Assembly: GCF_014926405.1 (NCBI RefSeq)
Contig: NZ_JACXXJ020000005.1
Coordinates: 501,001-565,000 of the forward strand
Length of the DNA stretch: 64,000 bases
DNA from: Agrobacterium vitis
GTDB lineage: Bacteria > Pseudomonadota > Alphaproteobacteria > Rhizobiales > Rhizobiaceae
Reading direction: 5' to 3'
A program made the translations under genes and the position numbers. The notes under the pieces are model-generated. The model had not been told where the DNA came from. It saw only the letters and a program-made list of their open reading frames with translations, and did no database searches. Below, one piece after another: positions 6,960-15,917 of the stretch (positions are counted from its first letter, which is position 1; every line of letters starts with the position of its first letter).

Positions 6960-9704
6960 TCAGAGCGCGATGGCATCTTGTTTGCGGTCGAGAGATCGGC
7001 GCTTCAAAAGCGCGAACAGGTCGTCGCCGTTCATGGGGCGTGCCAGGCCATAGCCCTGCAAGGTATGACAGCCGAGATCCCGCAGAATGTCGGCGTGCTG
7101 CATGGTTTCCACACCTTCGGCAATGATTTCGATGCCAAGCGATCGGCCGATTTCAACAATCGAGCCGATCAGCCGTCGCTGTTGCTTGCTCTCGATGATC
7201 GGCAGGGTCAATTGCCTGTCGATTTTCAGCCGTCGGGGTGAGAGTTTCAAAAGGCTGAGGATCGAGGAATATCCGGTGCCGAAATCGTCGATCTCGATAT
7301 CGATGCCGAGGATTTTGATCTGGCTGATGGCGGTTGCCGCGGCTTCCGCCTTGTCGTCGAAGGAGATCGATTCCAGCAATTCGAAGGCAAGGCCGCCGGC
7401 GGGAAGCGGTGTATCGCGTAGATGGGCGACAAGCCCATCGTCGAACAATCTTTGGGCAGAGATATTAACGGAGACATGCGGCGTATCCAGTCCGTGCTCC
7501 TGCCAGCGCCGGGCCTCGGCAAGCGATTGTTCGAGAATGCTGTTGTCGATGGCGGCCACGACATTCAGGCTTTCGGCCACCGACAGGAAGGCAATCGGCG
7601 GCAACAGGCCAAGCTGCGGATGTTGCCAGCGCGCGAGCGCCTCGACGCCAGTAATCTGCATGGTGTGCGCGTCAAATTGCGGCTGGAAATAGGGAATGAA
7701 ATCGTGATCGGCCAGCGAGCGCAGAATGGCGTCGGCGGTGCGCTTGGTGGAAAGGGTCGCTTCCTTCAACGTGTCGGAAAAGAATTCCAGCCGGTTCTTT
7801 CCGCGCCGTTTTGCCTCGTAAAGCGCGATATCGGCATTGATCAATGCCTGTTCCAGATGCGGGTGGTTATTGCAGGACTGGGCGATGCCGATGCTGGCGC
7901 TAACACGGCATTCCTGGCCCTCCCAATGGATCGGCTGGTTGATGGCGTCGATCAGGGTTTCGCCAAGGATGCGGGCTGCGGCCTGGCTGCTCTCATCGTG
8001 CTTGACCACCACGAATTCGTCGCCGCCGATGCGCGCGGCAAAATCGCCCGGCGACATATGGGCGTTGATCTGGCTGGCAGCATGGCGCAGCATGGCATCA
8101 CCCGCCGCGTGGCCCAGCGTGTCGTTGATCTCCTTGAACCTGTCGAGATCGATATGCAGCAGAGCGACAGATTTGCCGTTACCCCTGAGGTCTTCGATCT
8201 CTGCCAGATGCCGGTCGAGGAAGCGTCGGTTTGCAAGTCCGGTCAGGGGATCGTGCAGGGACGTATGTTCCATGATCTGCCGGGCGTTTTCCAGTTCCTG
8301 GTTCTGGGCCTCGAGCGCGGTTTTGGCATCGTGCAAGGCTTCATGCAGTTTGACATCCGCGGTGATGTTCCAGTTCACGCCAACGATCTTCTTGCGAAAA
8401 TCGGCATCGCGATAGATCGAGCCGAAGGAGCGGATATGGCGTATCTGGCCGCTGCGATCCAGAATACGGAACTCGGTCGAGTAATTGGAGCCGGTGCGGA
8501 TGGCCGAGGCCAGAGCGTGAGTGGCACTTTCCCGATCCTCCGGATGGAGACAGTTGCTCCAATCCTCGCGGATTTCAATCGGACGGGACGGATCACAATC
8601 GTAGAGCTGGCGCATGCGATTGTCCCAGGTCAGGGCGAGGCTGCCGATATCCATTTCCCACACACCGATTTGCGAGGCATCGAGCGCGATTTGCAATCGT
8701 TGTGACAGAGTGCGCAGTTCCCGTTCCTGCTCGTTGAGTTCGGCAATATTGGCCTGCCGTTCCATCAGCAGATGCGCGACCCACAGGAAAGGCGTGATGA
8801 TTGCCAGCGCCAGGATGAACATTACCAGCTGGCGGAACCAGATTTCGTTGGCAGGTTGTTGCCAGCCACCCTTGGGCGCTGCCGCCAATATCCAGGTCTG
8901 TGCGCCGATACTGACCTCCATGCGCACCGCGCTGGCGCCGATCAGTGCGGGATCGCCGAAAAACGCCGTGCTGACTGCGTTCTGCGTATCGGAACCGGCG
9001 TAAAGCGCGACATTCAGATCGAGGTCGTAGAGGCCACTTTCGCGAAACAGCCGCTCCACATCGACGGTGCCACGCAGCAGGCCATGGCTGAAGGGCTTAT
9101 CCTGAGGGGACGTCTGGTCCGGCAAGTCTGGTGACGTGCTGGCCGGTTCGTTCAGGCTCGATGATGCGATGGGGTAAAAGATAACGAGACTATTGCCTGT
9201 TGTCGGCAGGTTCATCGGCTCTGTGATGACATAGATATTGCTGTTCTCGGCCTGGACGGCGGCTTTTTGCTCTTGCGGGTTGGCGGTAAAGTCATGCCCA
9301 ACCTGGTTGAGAATGAACGGATAGGTCAGTCTTGTCCGCATGTCGTAGGAAAGACTGATCGAGCGCAACCGGACAGGCCTGGAGAAAAATCGCCGGCCAA
9401 TGGCGGAAAACCGGGCCTGACTCATGTCCGGCTCGGTTTCAAGCACGGCAAGCAGGCCCTGAAGCATCTTGATGTCAGCCTTGATATTGCCTTCCAGCCG
9501 GGCGCGGACGGGGCTGAGCTTGTCGGAAATCGCGGCCTTCCTGTCTTCCAGATAGGCTTTGCGATTTTGACTTTCGATTGCAAAAATAGTGACGAAAACC
9601 GCAGCGCAAACAATCAAAGCGGGCCAGTAGAAGCTGGCAAGCTTCCTGACACTTCCCACAATGTTACCGGCCCAGGCAGAAATGATCATCATCAAACTCT
9701 TCAA
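6960..9704 (-). CDS. CHASE-PAS-GGDEF-EAL membrane protein (c-di-GMP turnover)
   Basis: A 914-residue protein: membrane anchor at about 24-44, a periplasmic CHASE-like sensor (about 45-285, with SISLSYDMRTRLTYPF), a second membrane segment near 290-312, a PAS domain (about 335-450), GGDEF at 560-564 and EAL at 688-690. The cyclase motif GGDEF is intact but the upstream inhibitory site reads SPGD, not RxxD. The phosphodiesterase residues are all present: EALARW, NISAQRL, ELLES, DDFGTGYSS, KIDRQL and AEGVET. It is therefore probably an active phosphodiesterase, with cyclase activity possible but lacking product inhibition. It senses a periplasmic ligand of unknown nature. Monocistronic or with the DMT gene. 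Confidence 0.92.
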   Translation of the reverse strand: MKSLMMIISAWAGNIVGSVRKLASFYWPALIVCAAVFVTIFAIESQNRKAYLEDRKAAISDKLSPVRARLEGNIKADIKMLQGLLAVLETEPDMSQARFSAIGRRFFSRPVRLRSISLSYDMRTRLTYPFILNQVGHDFTANPQEQKAAVQAENSNIYVITEPMNLPTTGNSLVIFYPIASSSLNEPASTSPDLPDQTSPQDKPFSHGLLRGTVDVERLFRESGLYDLDLNVALYAGSDTQNAVSTAFFGDPALIGASAVRMEVSIGAQTWILAAAPKGGWQQPANEIWFRQLVMFILALAIITPFLWVAHLLMERQANIAELNEQERELRTLSQRLQIALDASQIGVWEMDIGSLALTWDNRMRQLYDCDPSRPIEIREDWSNCLHPEDRESATHALASAIRTGSNYSTEFRILDRSGQIRHIRSFGSIYRDADFRKKIVGVNWNITADVKLHEALHDAKTALEAQNQELENARQIMEHTSLHDPLTGLANRRFLDRHLAEIEDLRGNGKSVALLHIDLDRFKEINDTLGHAAGDAMLRHAASQINAHMSPGDFAARIGGDEFVVVKHDESSQAAARILGETLIDAINQPIHWEGQECRVSASIGIAQSCNNHPHLEQALINADIALYEAKRRGKNRLEFFSDTLKEATLSTKRTADAILRSLADHDFIPYFQPQFDAHTMQITGVEALARWQHPQLGLLPPIAFLSVAESLNVVAAIDNSILEQSLAEARRWQEHGLDTPHVSVNISAQRLFDDGLVAHLRDTPLPAGGLAFELLESISFDDKAEAAATAISQIKILGIDIEIDDFGTGYSSILSLLKLSPRRLKIDRQLTLPIIESKQQRRLIGSIVEIGRSLGIEIIAEGVETMQHADILRDLGCHTLQGYGLARPMNGDDLFALLKRRSLDRKQDAIAL

Positions 9705-10482
9705 CGTGCAGATATATCGATGTTTCGGTCCTGCTCTTTAGAGTCTGCCAGGCTCCTATGTCACCTGACGGACTTTCGATCTTGTTGTCTTCGCCTCGGA
9801 TTTTTCCGAGAATCGATCCAAATTCCCGGTCAAATCCTGTCGCCCTTGGTAGAGCGTAAGATTCAGTATTCATTTCGAAGGTTGAACCTAATCGCTTCAC
9901 CCATTTTGGATGATCTGGATAGACCTCTCTTCTTATTCAAATATACTTATGCAGGCTTGGTCATTTCATTGCAAAGTAATTCTCTAAAATTTCATTTTTG
10001 GTGTAAAAAAATGCATTGCAGAAATTTATCTAATTTCCAATTGATCTCATTGATATTTTTTGGATAAAAGAAAATTGCCGAAGAATTTAAATTTATGACT
10101 TTATTGAATTTCCTCTCAAATATTCTGGAGTTTTTGAGAGAAATTCTCCAATGATCCATAGATAAAAATAGGTTTGCATGCGGTATAGTCGACGCATTGT
10201 GTTGTCATGTTATCTGGATGAAGCGCGCTCCACGATAGGGGTGCAAGGCGCTGTACGGATATTGTCGTCAAGCACGCGATGAAATAATGACTGCATCAGT
10301 TCATGAAAAAATTGAGAATTCCTGAATTTTCTCGCCAAGTTTCGCAGTTTGTTTTTAGTTGTATATTTCTAATATTTAAAAAAAGAATGCAATTCACGCC
10401 GATCCCTATCATTTTTGTTCGCAACGCTTGGAATGCCCTCACGGTGAGGATGGGTAATCATCTTCGAGCCTTGGTCTTAAAA
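9705..10482. other. AT-rich gene-free region
   Basis: About 780 bp with frequent A/T runs (densest at 9935-10200 and 10300-10400) and no reading frame that looks coding. The short frames present are low in complexity and lack convincing ribosome sites. It would contain the promoter of the GGDEF-EAL gene. No further element recognised. Confidence 0.5.
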
Positions 10483-10578
10483 TTTGCCAAGGGAAAAGTG
10501 GTCACCGGTTTTCCCGAAATGACAAACCAAAAAACTGAGAATCTGTCTGGTTCAATCTGAACCCGAAAGACTCTCAGT
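10483..10578. repeat. Dispersed two-hairpin intergenic repeat, copy 1
   Basis: First part: a hairpin around GGGAAAAGTGG and CCGGTTTTCCCGAAA bounded by TTTGCC and GACAAAC. Second part (10534-10578): a stem of ACTGAGA with TCTCAGT enclosing GGTTC/GAACC. Related copies occur at 58675-58720 (first part only) and 60537-60635 (both parts). This is a repeat family of rhizobial intergenic DNA; function is not known to me, though here it doubles as a terminator. Confidence 0.75.
10528..10578 (-). terminator. Terminator of the preT-preA operon
   Basis: Read on the minus strand, the ACTGAGA/TCTCAGT hairpin of the repeat is followed at once by TTTTTTGG, the form of a rho-independent terminator, about 70 bp after the preA stop. 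The genome appears to have co-opted a dispersed repeat as the operon end. Confidence 0.7.
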
Positions 10579-10646
10579 TGCTGCCAATTTAAGGCTTTGA
10601 GATACTCACAAACGGAAATCCAACATCACTGCAATGACGGTTGGGC

Positions 10647-11960
10647 TTATTCCGCTGCCTGCACCGCCATCGGATTATTGGGATGGGTCGTCCAGTTGGC
10701 GTATTTGGCATCGACCGGCTTGCCGGTGCGCTGGTCCAGCGTGCCGGGTTCCAGCCCGACCATGGTGATGCAGTTTTCGACCGGACAGACATTGACGCAG
10801 AGATTGCAGCCGACGCATTCGTCCTCCATCACCTCGAACTTGCGTGCGCCATCGACAATGCTGGTGATTGCCTGGTGGGACGTGTCCTCGCAGGCGATAT
10901 GACAGCGGCCACATTTGATACAGGCATCCTGATCGATCTGCGCCTTGGCGATATAGTTGAGGTTGAGATATTGCCAGTCGGTGACATTGGGAACGGCACG
11001 CCCGCAGATGTCATCCAGCGTTGCGTGCCCCTTGGCATCCATCCAGTCGGACAGGCCGGTGATCATTTCCTCAACGATCTTGAAGCCGTAAGTCATGGCG
11101 GCGGTGCAGACCTGTACATTGCCCGCGCCGAGTGCCAAAAACTCGGCGGCATCCCGCCAGGTGGTGATGCCGCCGATGCCGGAGATCGGCAGGCCGTAGG
11201 TTTCCGGGTCGCGGGCGATTTCCGCCACCATGTTCAGCGCAATCGGCTTAACCGCCGGGCCGCAATAGCCGCCATGGCTGCCCTTGCCGCCAACGCTGGG
11301 GTTGGGGGCAAAGCTGTCGAGATCGACCGAGACGATGGAATTGATGGTGTTGATCAGCGACACCGCGTCAGTGCCGCCCGCTTTCGCGGCGCGGGCCGGT
11401 TTGCGGATGTCGGTGATATTAGGCGTCAGCTTGGTAATGACGGGCATGCGGCTATATTGCTTGCACCAGCGCACCACCATTTCGATATATTCCGGCACCT
11501 GACCGACGGCGGCCCCCATGCCGCGTTCCGACATGCCGTGCGGACAGCCGAAATTCAGCTCGATGCCGTCAGCGCCGGTTTCTTCGACCAGCGGCAGGAT
11601 CGCCCTCCACTCTTCCTCCTCGCAGGGCACCATGATTGAGGCGATCAGGGCGCGGTCCGGCCAGTTCATCTTGACCATCTTCATTTCCTGAAGATTGACC
11701 TGCAAGGGCCGGTCAGTGATCAGCTCGATATTATTGAGACCCAGCAGGCGGCGGTCTGCCCCCCAGATGGCACCGTAGCGGGGGCCATTGACATTGACGA
11801 CCGGCGGGCCTTCCGAGCCGAGGGTTTTCCACACCACGCCGCCCCAGCCCGCCTTGAAGGCGCGCTCGACATTATAGGCCTTGTCGGTTGGCGGCGCAGA
11901 GGCCAGCCAGAAAGGGTTGGGTGATTTGATGCCGACGAAATTATTTCTGATATCAGCCAT
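10647..11960 (-). CDS. preA: NAD-dependent dihydropyrimidine dehydrogenase, subunit PreA
   Basis: A 437-residue catalytic subunit that reduces uracil or thymine to the dihydro form, step one of the reductive route. The N-terminal two thirds is a dihydroorotate-dehydrogenase-like FMN barrel (NPFWLASAPPT near residue 15, ELNFGCPHGMSERGMG near 160 with the catalytic cysteine, KLTPNITDI, GIGGITTW). The C-terminus carries two 4Fe-4S motifs, CIKCGRCHIACEDT and CVGCNLCVNVCPVENC, near residues 340-400. It starts 17 bp after preT in the same direction. It forms a heteromer with PreT in the cytoplasm. Confidence 0.96.
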   Translation of the reverse strand: MADIRNNFVGIKSPNPFWLASAPPTDKAYNVERAFKAGWGGVVWKTLGSEGPPVVNVNGPRYGAIWGADRRLLGLNNIELITDRPLQVNLQEMKMVKMNWPDRALIASIMVPCEEEEWRAILPLVEETGADGIELNFGCPHGMSERGMGAAVGQVPEYIEMVVRWCKQYSRMPVITKLTPNITDIRKPARAAKAGGTDAVSLINTINSIVSVDLDSFAPNPSVGGKGSHGGYCGPAVKPIALNMVAEIARDPETYGLPISGIGGITTWRDAAEFLALGAGNVQVCTAAMTYGFKIVEEMITGLSDWMDAKGHATLDDICGRAVPNVTDWQYLNLNYIAKAQIDQDACIKCGRCHIACEDTSHQAITSIVDGARKFEVMEDECVGCNLCVNVCPVENCITMVGLEPGTLDQRTGKPVDAKYANWTTHPNNPMAVQAAE

Positions 11961-11977
11961 GGTTCAATCCCTCCGGC

Positions 11978-13339
11978 TCAGGCGACGGCGCTGACGCCGG
12001 AGGCGTCCGCAGCAAGCGTCAGGTTGATGCTTTCAGCCGCGTCGCGGCCCATGGCAACGGCAGAGACCGTCAGGTCCTGGCCGCCGAAGGCGCAGTCACC
12101 GCCCGCCCAGACACCGGCAAGCGAGGTGCGCCCTTCTGCATCCACGGCGATCTTGCCGCCTTGCATGGCAAGGCTGTCCTGGCCTTCCGGGTCAAGCTTC
12201 TGGCCGATGGCGACGAGGATCTGGTCGGCCTTGATCTCGGTGATGTGGCCGGTGCCTTTCATCAGCCCGTTTTCCAGATGGGTATATTCGAAGCTGATCG
12301 AGGCGACATGGCCGCCGTGATGCGCGACCTCTTTCGGCTGGAGCCAATGGCGGATCTGCACGCCCTTGGAGGCGGCAAGATCCTGCTCATAATCCGAGGC
12401 ATTCATATGTTCCTTGCCCCGGCGGTAGCAGATGGTGACGTTTTCCGCACCCAGCAGCTTGGCCTGCACGCCCGCATCGATGGCGGTCATGCCGCCGCCG
12501 ATCACGACGACATCGCGTCCGACAGGTACATCGCTCTTGGCGTCTGCCTGGCGCAGATGAGCAATGAACTCCACCGCATCCATGACGCCATTGGTATCGG
12601 CACCGGGAATGGTCAGCATGTTGACATTGCCAAGGCCGGTGCCGAGAAACACCGCATCGAACTTGGCCTTGAGGTCGGCGAGGGTAAAGTCGCGGCCCAG
12701 CATCTGGCCATGCAGCACGTCGATATTGCCGATGGACAGGATGTAATCCACTTCTGCCTGGGCATAGTCATCGGGGGTCTTGTAGGCGGCGATGCCATAT
12801 TCGTTCAGCCCGCCTGCCTTGGGGCGGGTGTCGTAGATGGTGACGGAATGGCCATGCATGGCAAGCCGATGCGCGCAGGCCAGACCGGCTGGACCGGCAC
12901 CGACCACGGCAATGGTCTTTCCGGTTGAGGCAGCGGCTGTGTAGAACTGGTGGCCATTCTCTATGGCCAGATCTGTCGCATAACGCTGCAAGCGACCGAT
13001 TTCCACCGGGCGCTCTTCGGCGGTGTTGCGCACGCAGGCCTCTTCGCAGAGCTGTTCGGTGGGACAGACGCGGGCGCACATGCCGCCAAGGATGTTCTGA
13101 TCGAAAATCGTCTTGGCCGAGCCGGTTGGATTACCGGTCGAGATCTGCCGGATGAACAGCGGTATGTCGATTGAGGTCGGACAGGCCGTCATGCAGGGCG
13201 CGTCATAACAGAAATAGCAGCGGTCAGACGCGACAAGCGCTTCATGGTCGCCCAGGCGCGGATGCAGATCTGAGAAGTTTTTTACATAATCGGCAGCGTC
13301 AAGCCGCCCGGCCTTCAGGCCCGGTTCCAGTTTTCGCAT
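11978..13339 (-). CDS. preT: NAD-dependent dihydropyrimidine dehydrogenase, subunit PreT
   Basis: A 453-residue electron-transfer subunit that passes NADH electrons to PreA. Seen in order: the Fer4_20-type cysteine cluster region (CYFCYDAPCMTACPTSIDIP and GGMCARVCPTEQLCEEACVR), the FAD-binding GAGPAGLACAHRLAMHG near residue 140, the NAD-binding GGGMTAIDAG near 285, and the ending GVWAGGDCAFGG. The ATG at 13339 has AGGGAA nearby and gives the normal N-terminus MRKLEPGL; an in-frame start at 13405 would overlap the candidate operator. Transcribed with preA. Confidence 0.95.
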   Translation of the reverse strand: MRKLEPGLKAGRLDAADYVKNFSDLHPRLGDHEALVASDRCYFCYDAPCMTACPTSIDIPLFIRQISTGNPTGSAKTIFDQNILGGMCARVCPTEQLCEEACVRNTAEERPVEIGRLQRYATDLAIENGHQFYTAAASTGKTIAVVGAGPAGLACAHRLAMHGHSVTIYDTRPKAGGLNEYGIAAYKTPDDYAQAEVDYILSIGNIDVLHGQMLGRDFTLADLKAKFDAVFLGTGLGNVNMLTIPGADTNGVMDAVEFIAHLRQADAKSDVPVGRDVVVIGGGMTAIDAGVQAKLLGAENVTICYRRGKEHMNASDYEQDLAASKGVQIRHWLQPKEVAHHGGHVASISFEYTHLENGLMKGTGHITEIKADQILVAIGQKLDPEGQDSLAMQGGKIAVDAEGRTSLAGVWAGGDCAFGGQDLTVSAVAMGRDAAESINLTLAADASGVSAVA

Positions 13340-13397
13340 CGCAGTTCCCTCTTTTTTGTTCGAAGCGATTGGAAAAATCGTAACGCAAGATAAAAAA

Positions 13398-13413
13398 TTT
13401 ATCAAACGGTAAA
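13398..13413. promoter_or_regulatory. Second candidate RutR-type operator, upstream of preT
   Basis: On the minus strand it reads TTTACCGTTTGATAAA, 59 bp before the preT start. It matches the operator at 5046-5061 at 13 of 16 bases and the E. coli RutR consensus at 10 of 14 defined bases. Its place in front of the first pathway gene supports regulation by the RutR-like protein (inference). Confidence 0.45.
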
Positions 13414-13625
13414 AATTGGAATATCCCGCATTGCGGAAAATCTTTCAAATAATTGATATTTAACGATTTTATCCAGATTTTGATGCCGAACCTCGACCGT
13501 CATGCCCTTCGATAAAACATGAGGAAAATCCTCCACTATATACTTTACTCTTTTACTCATGTTTTGTAGGGTGGTTACACATACAAGGATGGCAAGACGC
13601 CGCCGCCACACACAGGAGACGGTCC

Positions 13626-14030
13626 ATGGCAAAACACAATGCGCCGAAAAAGAAGAAGCAGACGGATAAGCGGGCTGTAACGGCTGCCCCGGTTGATGAC
13701 AAAGGCGGTCAGGCAGATATCAAGAGCTTCCTCTATGTCGGCGGACGCGATTGCCAGGTGGCGCATCTGCGCCAGATCGCCACGAATTTCGGTGCCGAGC
13801 TGATCCATCACGATGGCGGATTGCGGGAAGCCGTTTCGCGCATCGACACTGTGCTGCCTTCGGTGGACTGCGTGTTCTGCCCGATCGACTGTATCAGCCA
13901 TGATGCGTGTCTGCGGGTGAAGAGTGGCTGCAAGAAATTCGGCAAGACCTTCATTCCGCTGCGCAACGGCTCGAAATCCAGCCTGGAACGGGCGCTTCAG
14001 ACGCTGAACGACCGCTCTGACAGCAATTGA
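13626..14030 (+). CDS. DUF2325 domain protein
   Basis: A 134-residue cytoplasmic protein with a lysine-rich start (residues 1-20) and a DUF2325 domain over about 33-128. Recognisable pieces are FLYVGGRDCQVAHLRQIA, ELIHHDGGLREAV, CPIDCISHDACLRVKSGC and FIPLRNGSKSSLERAL. Molecular role is not established to my knowledge; the conserved cysteines (CVFCPIDC, KSGC) and histidines could bind metal. A ribosome site (AGGAGAC) precedes the ATG. It is followed 12 bp later by a small gene in the same direction, probably co-transcribed. Confidence 0.88.
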   Translation: MAKHNAPKKKKQTDKRAVTAAPVDDKGGQADIKSFLYVGGRDCQVAHLRQIATNFGAELIHHDGGLREAVSRIDTVLPSVDCVFCPIDCISHDACLRVKSGCKKFGKTFIPLRNGSKSSLERALQTLNDRSDSN

Positions 14031-14042
14031 GGAACATATTTC

Positions 14043-14321
14043 ATGCATGACGGCAATGACGGCACCCTGATGATCGAGCTGCACAAGCTTGGCGATCAGG
14101 CGGGGGAGGGACTGATCGGCGCTCTCTTTGAGCGGCAGCAGGATGGCCGGGAGCGGCAGGCGGCGATGGCAGAGATCATCCGGCTGCCGGGCCTGCATGA
14201 GCGACCCGTTTCGCGCACCCAGCATTTGGCTCAAGGGTTGCGGCGGGACGCGGTTTCAGCCGAGGTCATCGATTTTCCACCGCCGCAATGGCACCGCAAC
14301 GCGGCACGGCGCAACAGCTGA
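14043..14321 (+). CDS. Small hypothetical protein downstream of DUF2325
   Basis: A 92-residue, soluble, arginine- and glutamate-rich protein that I do not recognise. GAGGAA lies 8 bases before the ATG and the gene starts 12 bp after the DUF2325 stop, which supports real, coupled expression. Segments such as LMIELHKLGDQAGEGLIGAL look helical. It ends against the convergent DUF423 gene with no gap. No function can be assigned. Confidence 0.65.
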   Translation: MHDGNDGTLMIELHKLGDQAGEGLIGALFERQQDGRERQAAMAEIIRLPGLHERPVSRTQHLAQGLRRDAVSAEVIDFPPPQWHRNAARRNS

Positions 14322-14687
14322 TCAGGTGCGCGGCAAAAATGCGCCGAGCGCCAACAGCGCCCAACCGACCATCATCGCAATACCACCGGTCGGGGCCGCC
14401 ATGGGAAACAGGCTCTGGCCAGTCCATTGCTTGACCGCGAGATCACCGGCAAATAGCAGCACGCCAAGGCCGATCACCAGGCCGGATAGCGTGGCGGTGC
14501 GAATCCTGTCACCGGCCAGATAAAGCCCCAGCAAGGCGGGAGCATGGGTGAGCGCAATCGAGGAGGCGGGGCCAAGCAGATTGCCAGCCCCCGTCACATG
14601 CGCCGCCGCTGCCGCCAGCCCGACGCCACAGGCGCCGAACAGGCCGGACAAGATCAGCAGGAGAGGTCTCAATGCGCGCAGGCTCAT
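14322..14687 (-). CDS. DUF423 family small membrane protein
   Basis: A 121-residue membrane protein with four hydrophobic helices (about 5-25, 38-57, 65-82 and 98-118), including LFGACGVGLAAAAAH and the C-terminal GGIAMMVGWALLALGAF typical of the DUF423/YgdD family. AAGGAA precedes the ATG at 14687; longer in-frame starts run through the haemoglobin gene and are rejected. The start lies 4 bp after the haemoglobin stop, so the two are one transcript. Function of the family is unknown. Confidence 0.85.
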   Translation of the reverse strand: MSLRALRPLLLILSGLFGACGVGLAAAAAHVTGAGNLLGPASSIALTHAPALLGLYLAGDRIRTATLSGLVIGLGVLLFAGDLAVKQWTGQSLFPMAAPTGGIAMMVGWALLALGAFLPRT

Positions 14688-14691
14688 GCTG

Positions 14692-15084
14692 CTATTCCTT
14701 GTTCTGCATGTGATGGGCAAGCTTTTCGATGGGTGTCCAGATGATCTCGCGCAGCTTCTCATGGGCAATGGTCTCGTCCATGGCGCGGCGAAAACACAAT
14801 AGCCACTCATCCCGCTCCAACGGTCCGATTTCCGCGACAAAGTGCCGACGCCGCAGCATGGGATGACCACGTTTTTGCATATAAACCGGCGGCCCGCCGA
14901 GATAGCCGGTGATGTAATCGTAAAACTTCTCTTCGCTCTCGGTGAGATCAGCCGGATGGATCGCCCGGCACCGCGCCGCCTCTGGTAGCGTGTCCATCAA
15001 CTGGTAAAACCGCGCCACCAAAGCCTTCACCGTGGCATCACCGCCGATGGCTTCATAGAGTGTGATGGTTTTTTCGTCGCTCAC
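14692..15084 (-). CDS. Group II truncated haemoglobin
   Basis: A 130-residue trHbO-type globin. Seen: TLYEAIGG at the start, the B10 tyrosine in ARFYQLMDTLPEA, CRAIHP, the FYDYITGYLGGPPVY stretch, the proximal histidine in GHPMLRRRHF and the G8 tryptophan in ERDEWLLCFRRAM. Such globins bind O2 or NO and are linked to oxygen delivery or NO/peroxide defence. I place the start at a GTG (15084) with GAGGGCAGGA upstream, which gives the usual N-terminus; no ATG is near. It leads a two-gene unit with DUF423. Confidence 0.92.
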   Translation of the reverse strand: MSDEKTITLYEAIGGDATVKALVARFYQLMDTLPEAARCRAIHPADLTESEEKFYDYITGYLGGPPVYMQKRGHPMLRRRHFVAEIGPLERDEWLLCFRRAMDETIAHEKLREIIWTPIEKLAHHMQNKE

Positions 15085-15481
15085 GTCCTGCCCTCGACTA
15101 TTCCTCACGTCTTTTGCCGGGTTTGGCGGCGGGAGGCAACGGGTGAGGGGAGGATGTGGCGATGAGGCGCAGGGCTTGGCCGTTATCTGCTCGGGTGATA
15201 GAAATGGCGGCGTGTGTGCGTGGGTGATCGACGTTTGCAGAAAGCCGCCGCAAATATGGAGCGTCAGCACGGCGTTGGTCATAAAAAGGCATTTTCAGAT
15301 TGGCATGATCCAATCTTTCTTCCGCATACCGGTGGTGGATGGCAAACGGTCGTTCTGTTACAGGCGGGGTTGTGTGGTTCGGCGGCTATTACCGCCGAAC
15401 CTTGCTCGGCCGGCACATCTACGAATGAGCGACTGGTTCGTCCGTACGCCTGTGGATCAGGCGCGGGCTGGTCCTCCTCGG
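15085..15481. other. Gene-free region with a perfect hairpin
   Basis: About 400 bp without a convincing gene. At 15376-15401 a perfect 10-bp inverted repeat, GGTTCGGCGG and its complement, encloses a 6-base loop. It has no U-run on either strand, but lies at the 3' end of the small gene at 15482 and could still be a weak transcription end. Confidence 0.45.
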
Positions 15482-15724
15482 CTATCCGACGATTGGGACA
15501 TTGGTGATTTCCAAGCCGGCCCCATTAGCCGAAACGACATACAAGATATTGTCCTGCGGGTTTTGGATGGTGGTCGGCCTGAAGCCATTGGCCGTGATCG
15601 TGACGGATTCGGGAGAGATACCCGTTGCGTCAGGCTCGAGGGCAACGGCTGCCGGTGGCGCGGCAGTTGCAACGGCATTGACGATGACATTGGCGAGACT
15701 CTCGTCTCTTTGGACATGGATCAT
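15482..15724 (-). CDS. Small hypothetical protein (80 aa)
   Basis: AGGAGT lies 7 bases before the ATG at 15724. The 80-residue product (starting MIHVQRDESLANVIVNAV) has an alanine/proline-rich middle and a beta-rich end (ESVTITANGFRPTTI, NILYVVSANGAGLEI). It resembles no family I know. The gene points the same way as the 213-residue unknown gene about 190 bp upstream and may be its partner. A longer in-frame start at 15817 adds 31 residues without a good ribosome site. Confidence 0.55.
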   Translation of the reverse strand: MIHVQRDESLANVIVNAVATAAPPAAVALEPDATGISPESVTITANGFRPTTIQNPQDNILYVVSANGAGLEITNVPIVG

Positions 15725-15917
15725 AATGACTCCTGAGGAATGAGTGGCGGAGTGCGGACGCTTGCGTCCGGCGGCTTCCGGAATGCGTTGAAGCAGGGCA
15801 GTGAATATTGTGATCAACCGGCGGCCAGCACTCTAGGGTGGGGATGCTGACCGCCGACGCTCAGCCGCAAAGGAGAGCCTTGGTGGGGAAGGCGGCCTTT
15901 GCGGAGCGTGTCTGGGA

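Noticed and set aside
10303..10560. 85-codon frame starting MKKLRIPEFSRQ
   Set aside because: Its last third lies in the dispersed repeat and its first part in AT-rich DNA; no ribosome site.
13402..13632. 76-codon frame on the minus strand between preT and DUF2325
   Set aside because: It overlaps the candidate operator and has no ribosome site; the composition follows the AT-rich spacer.
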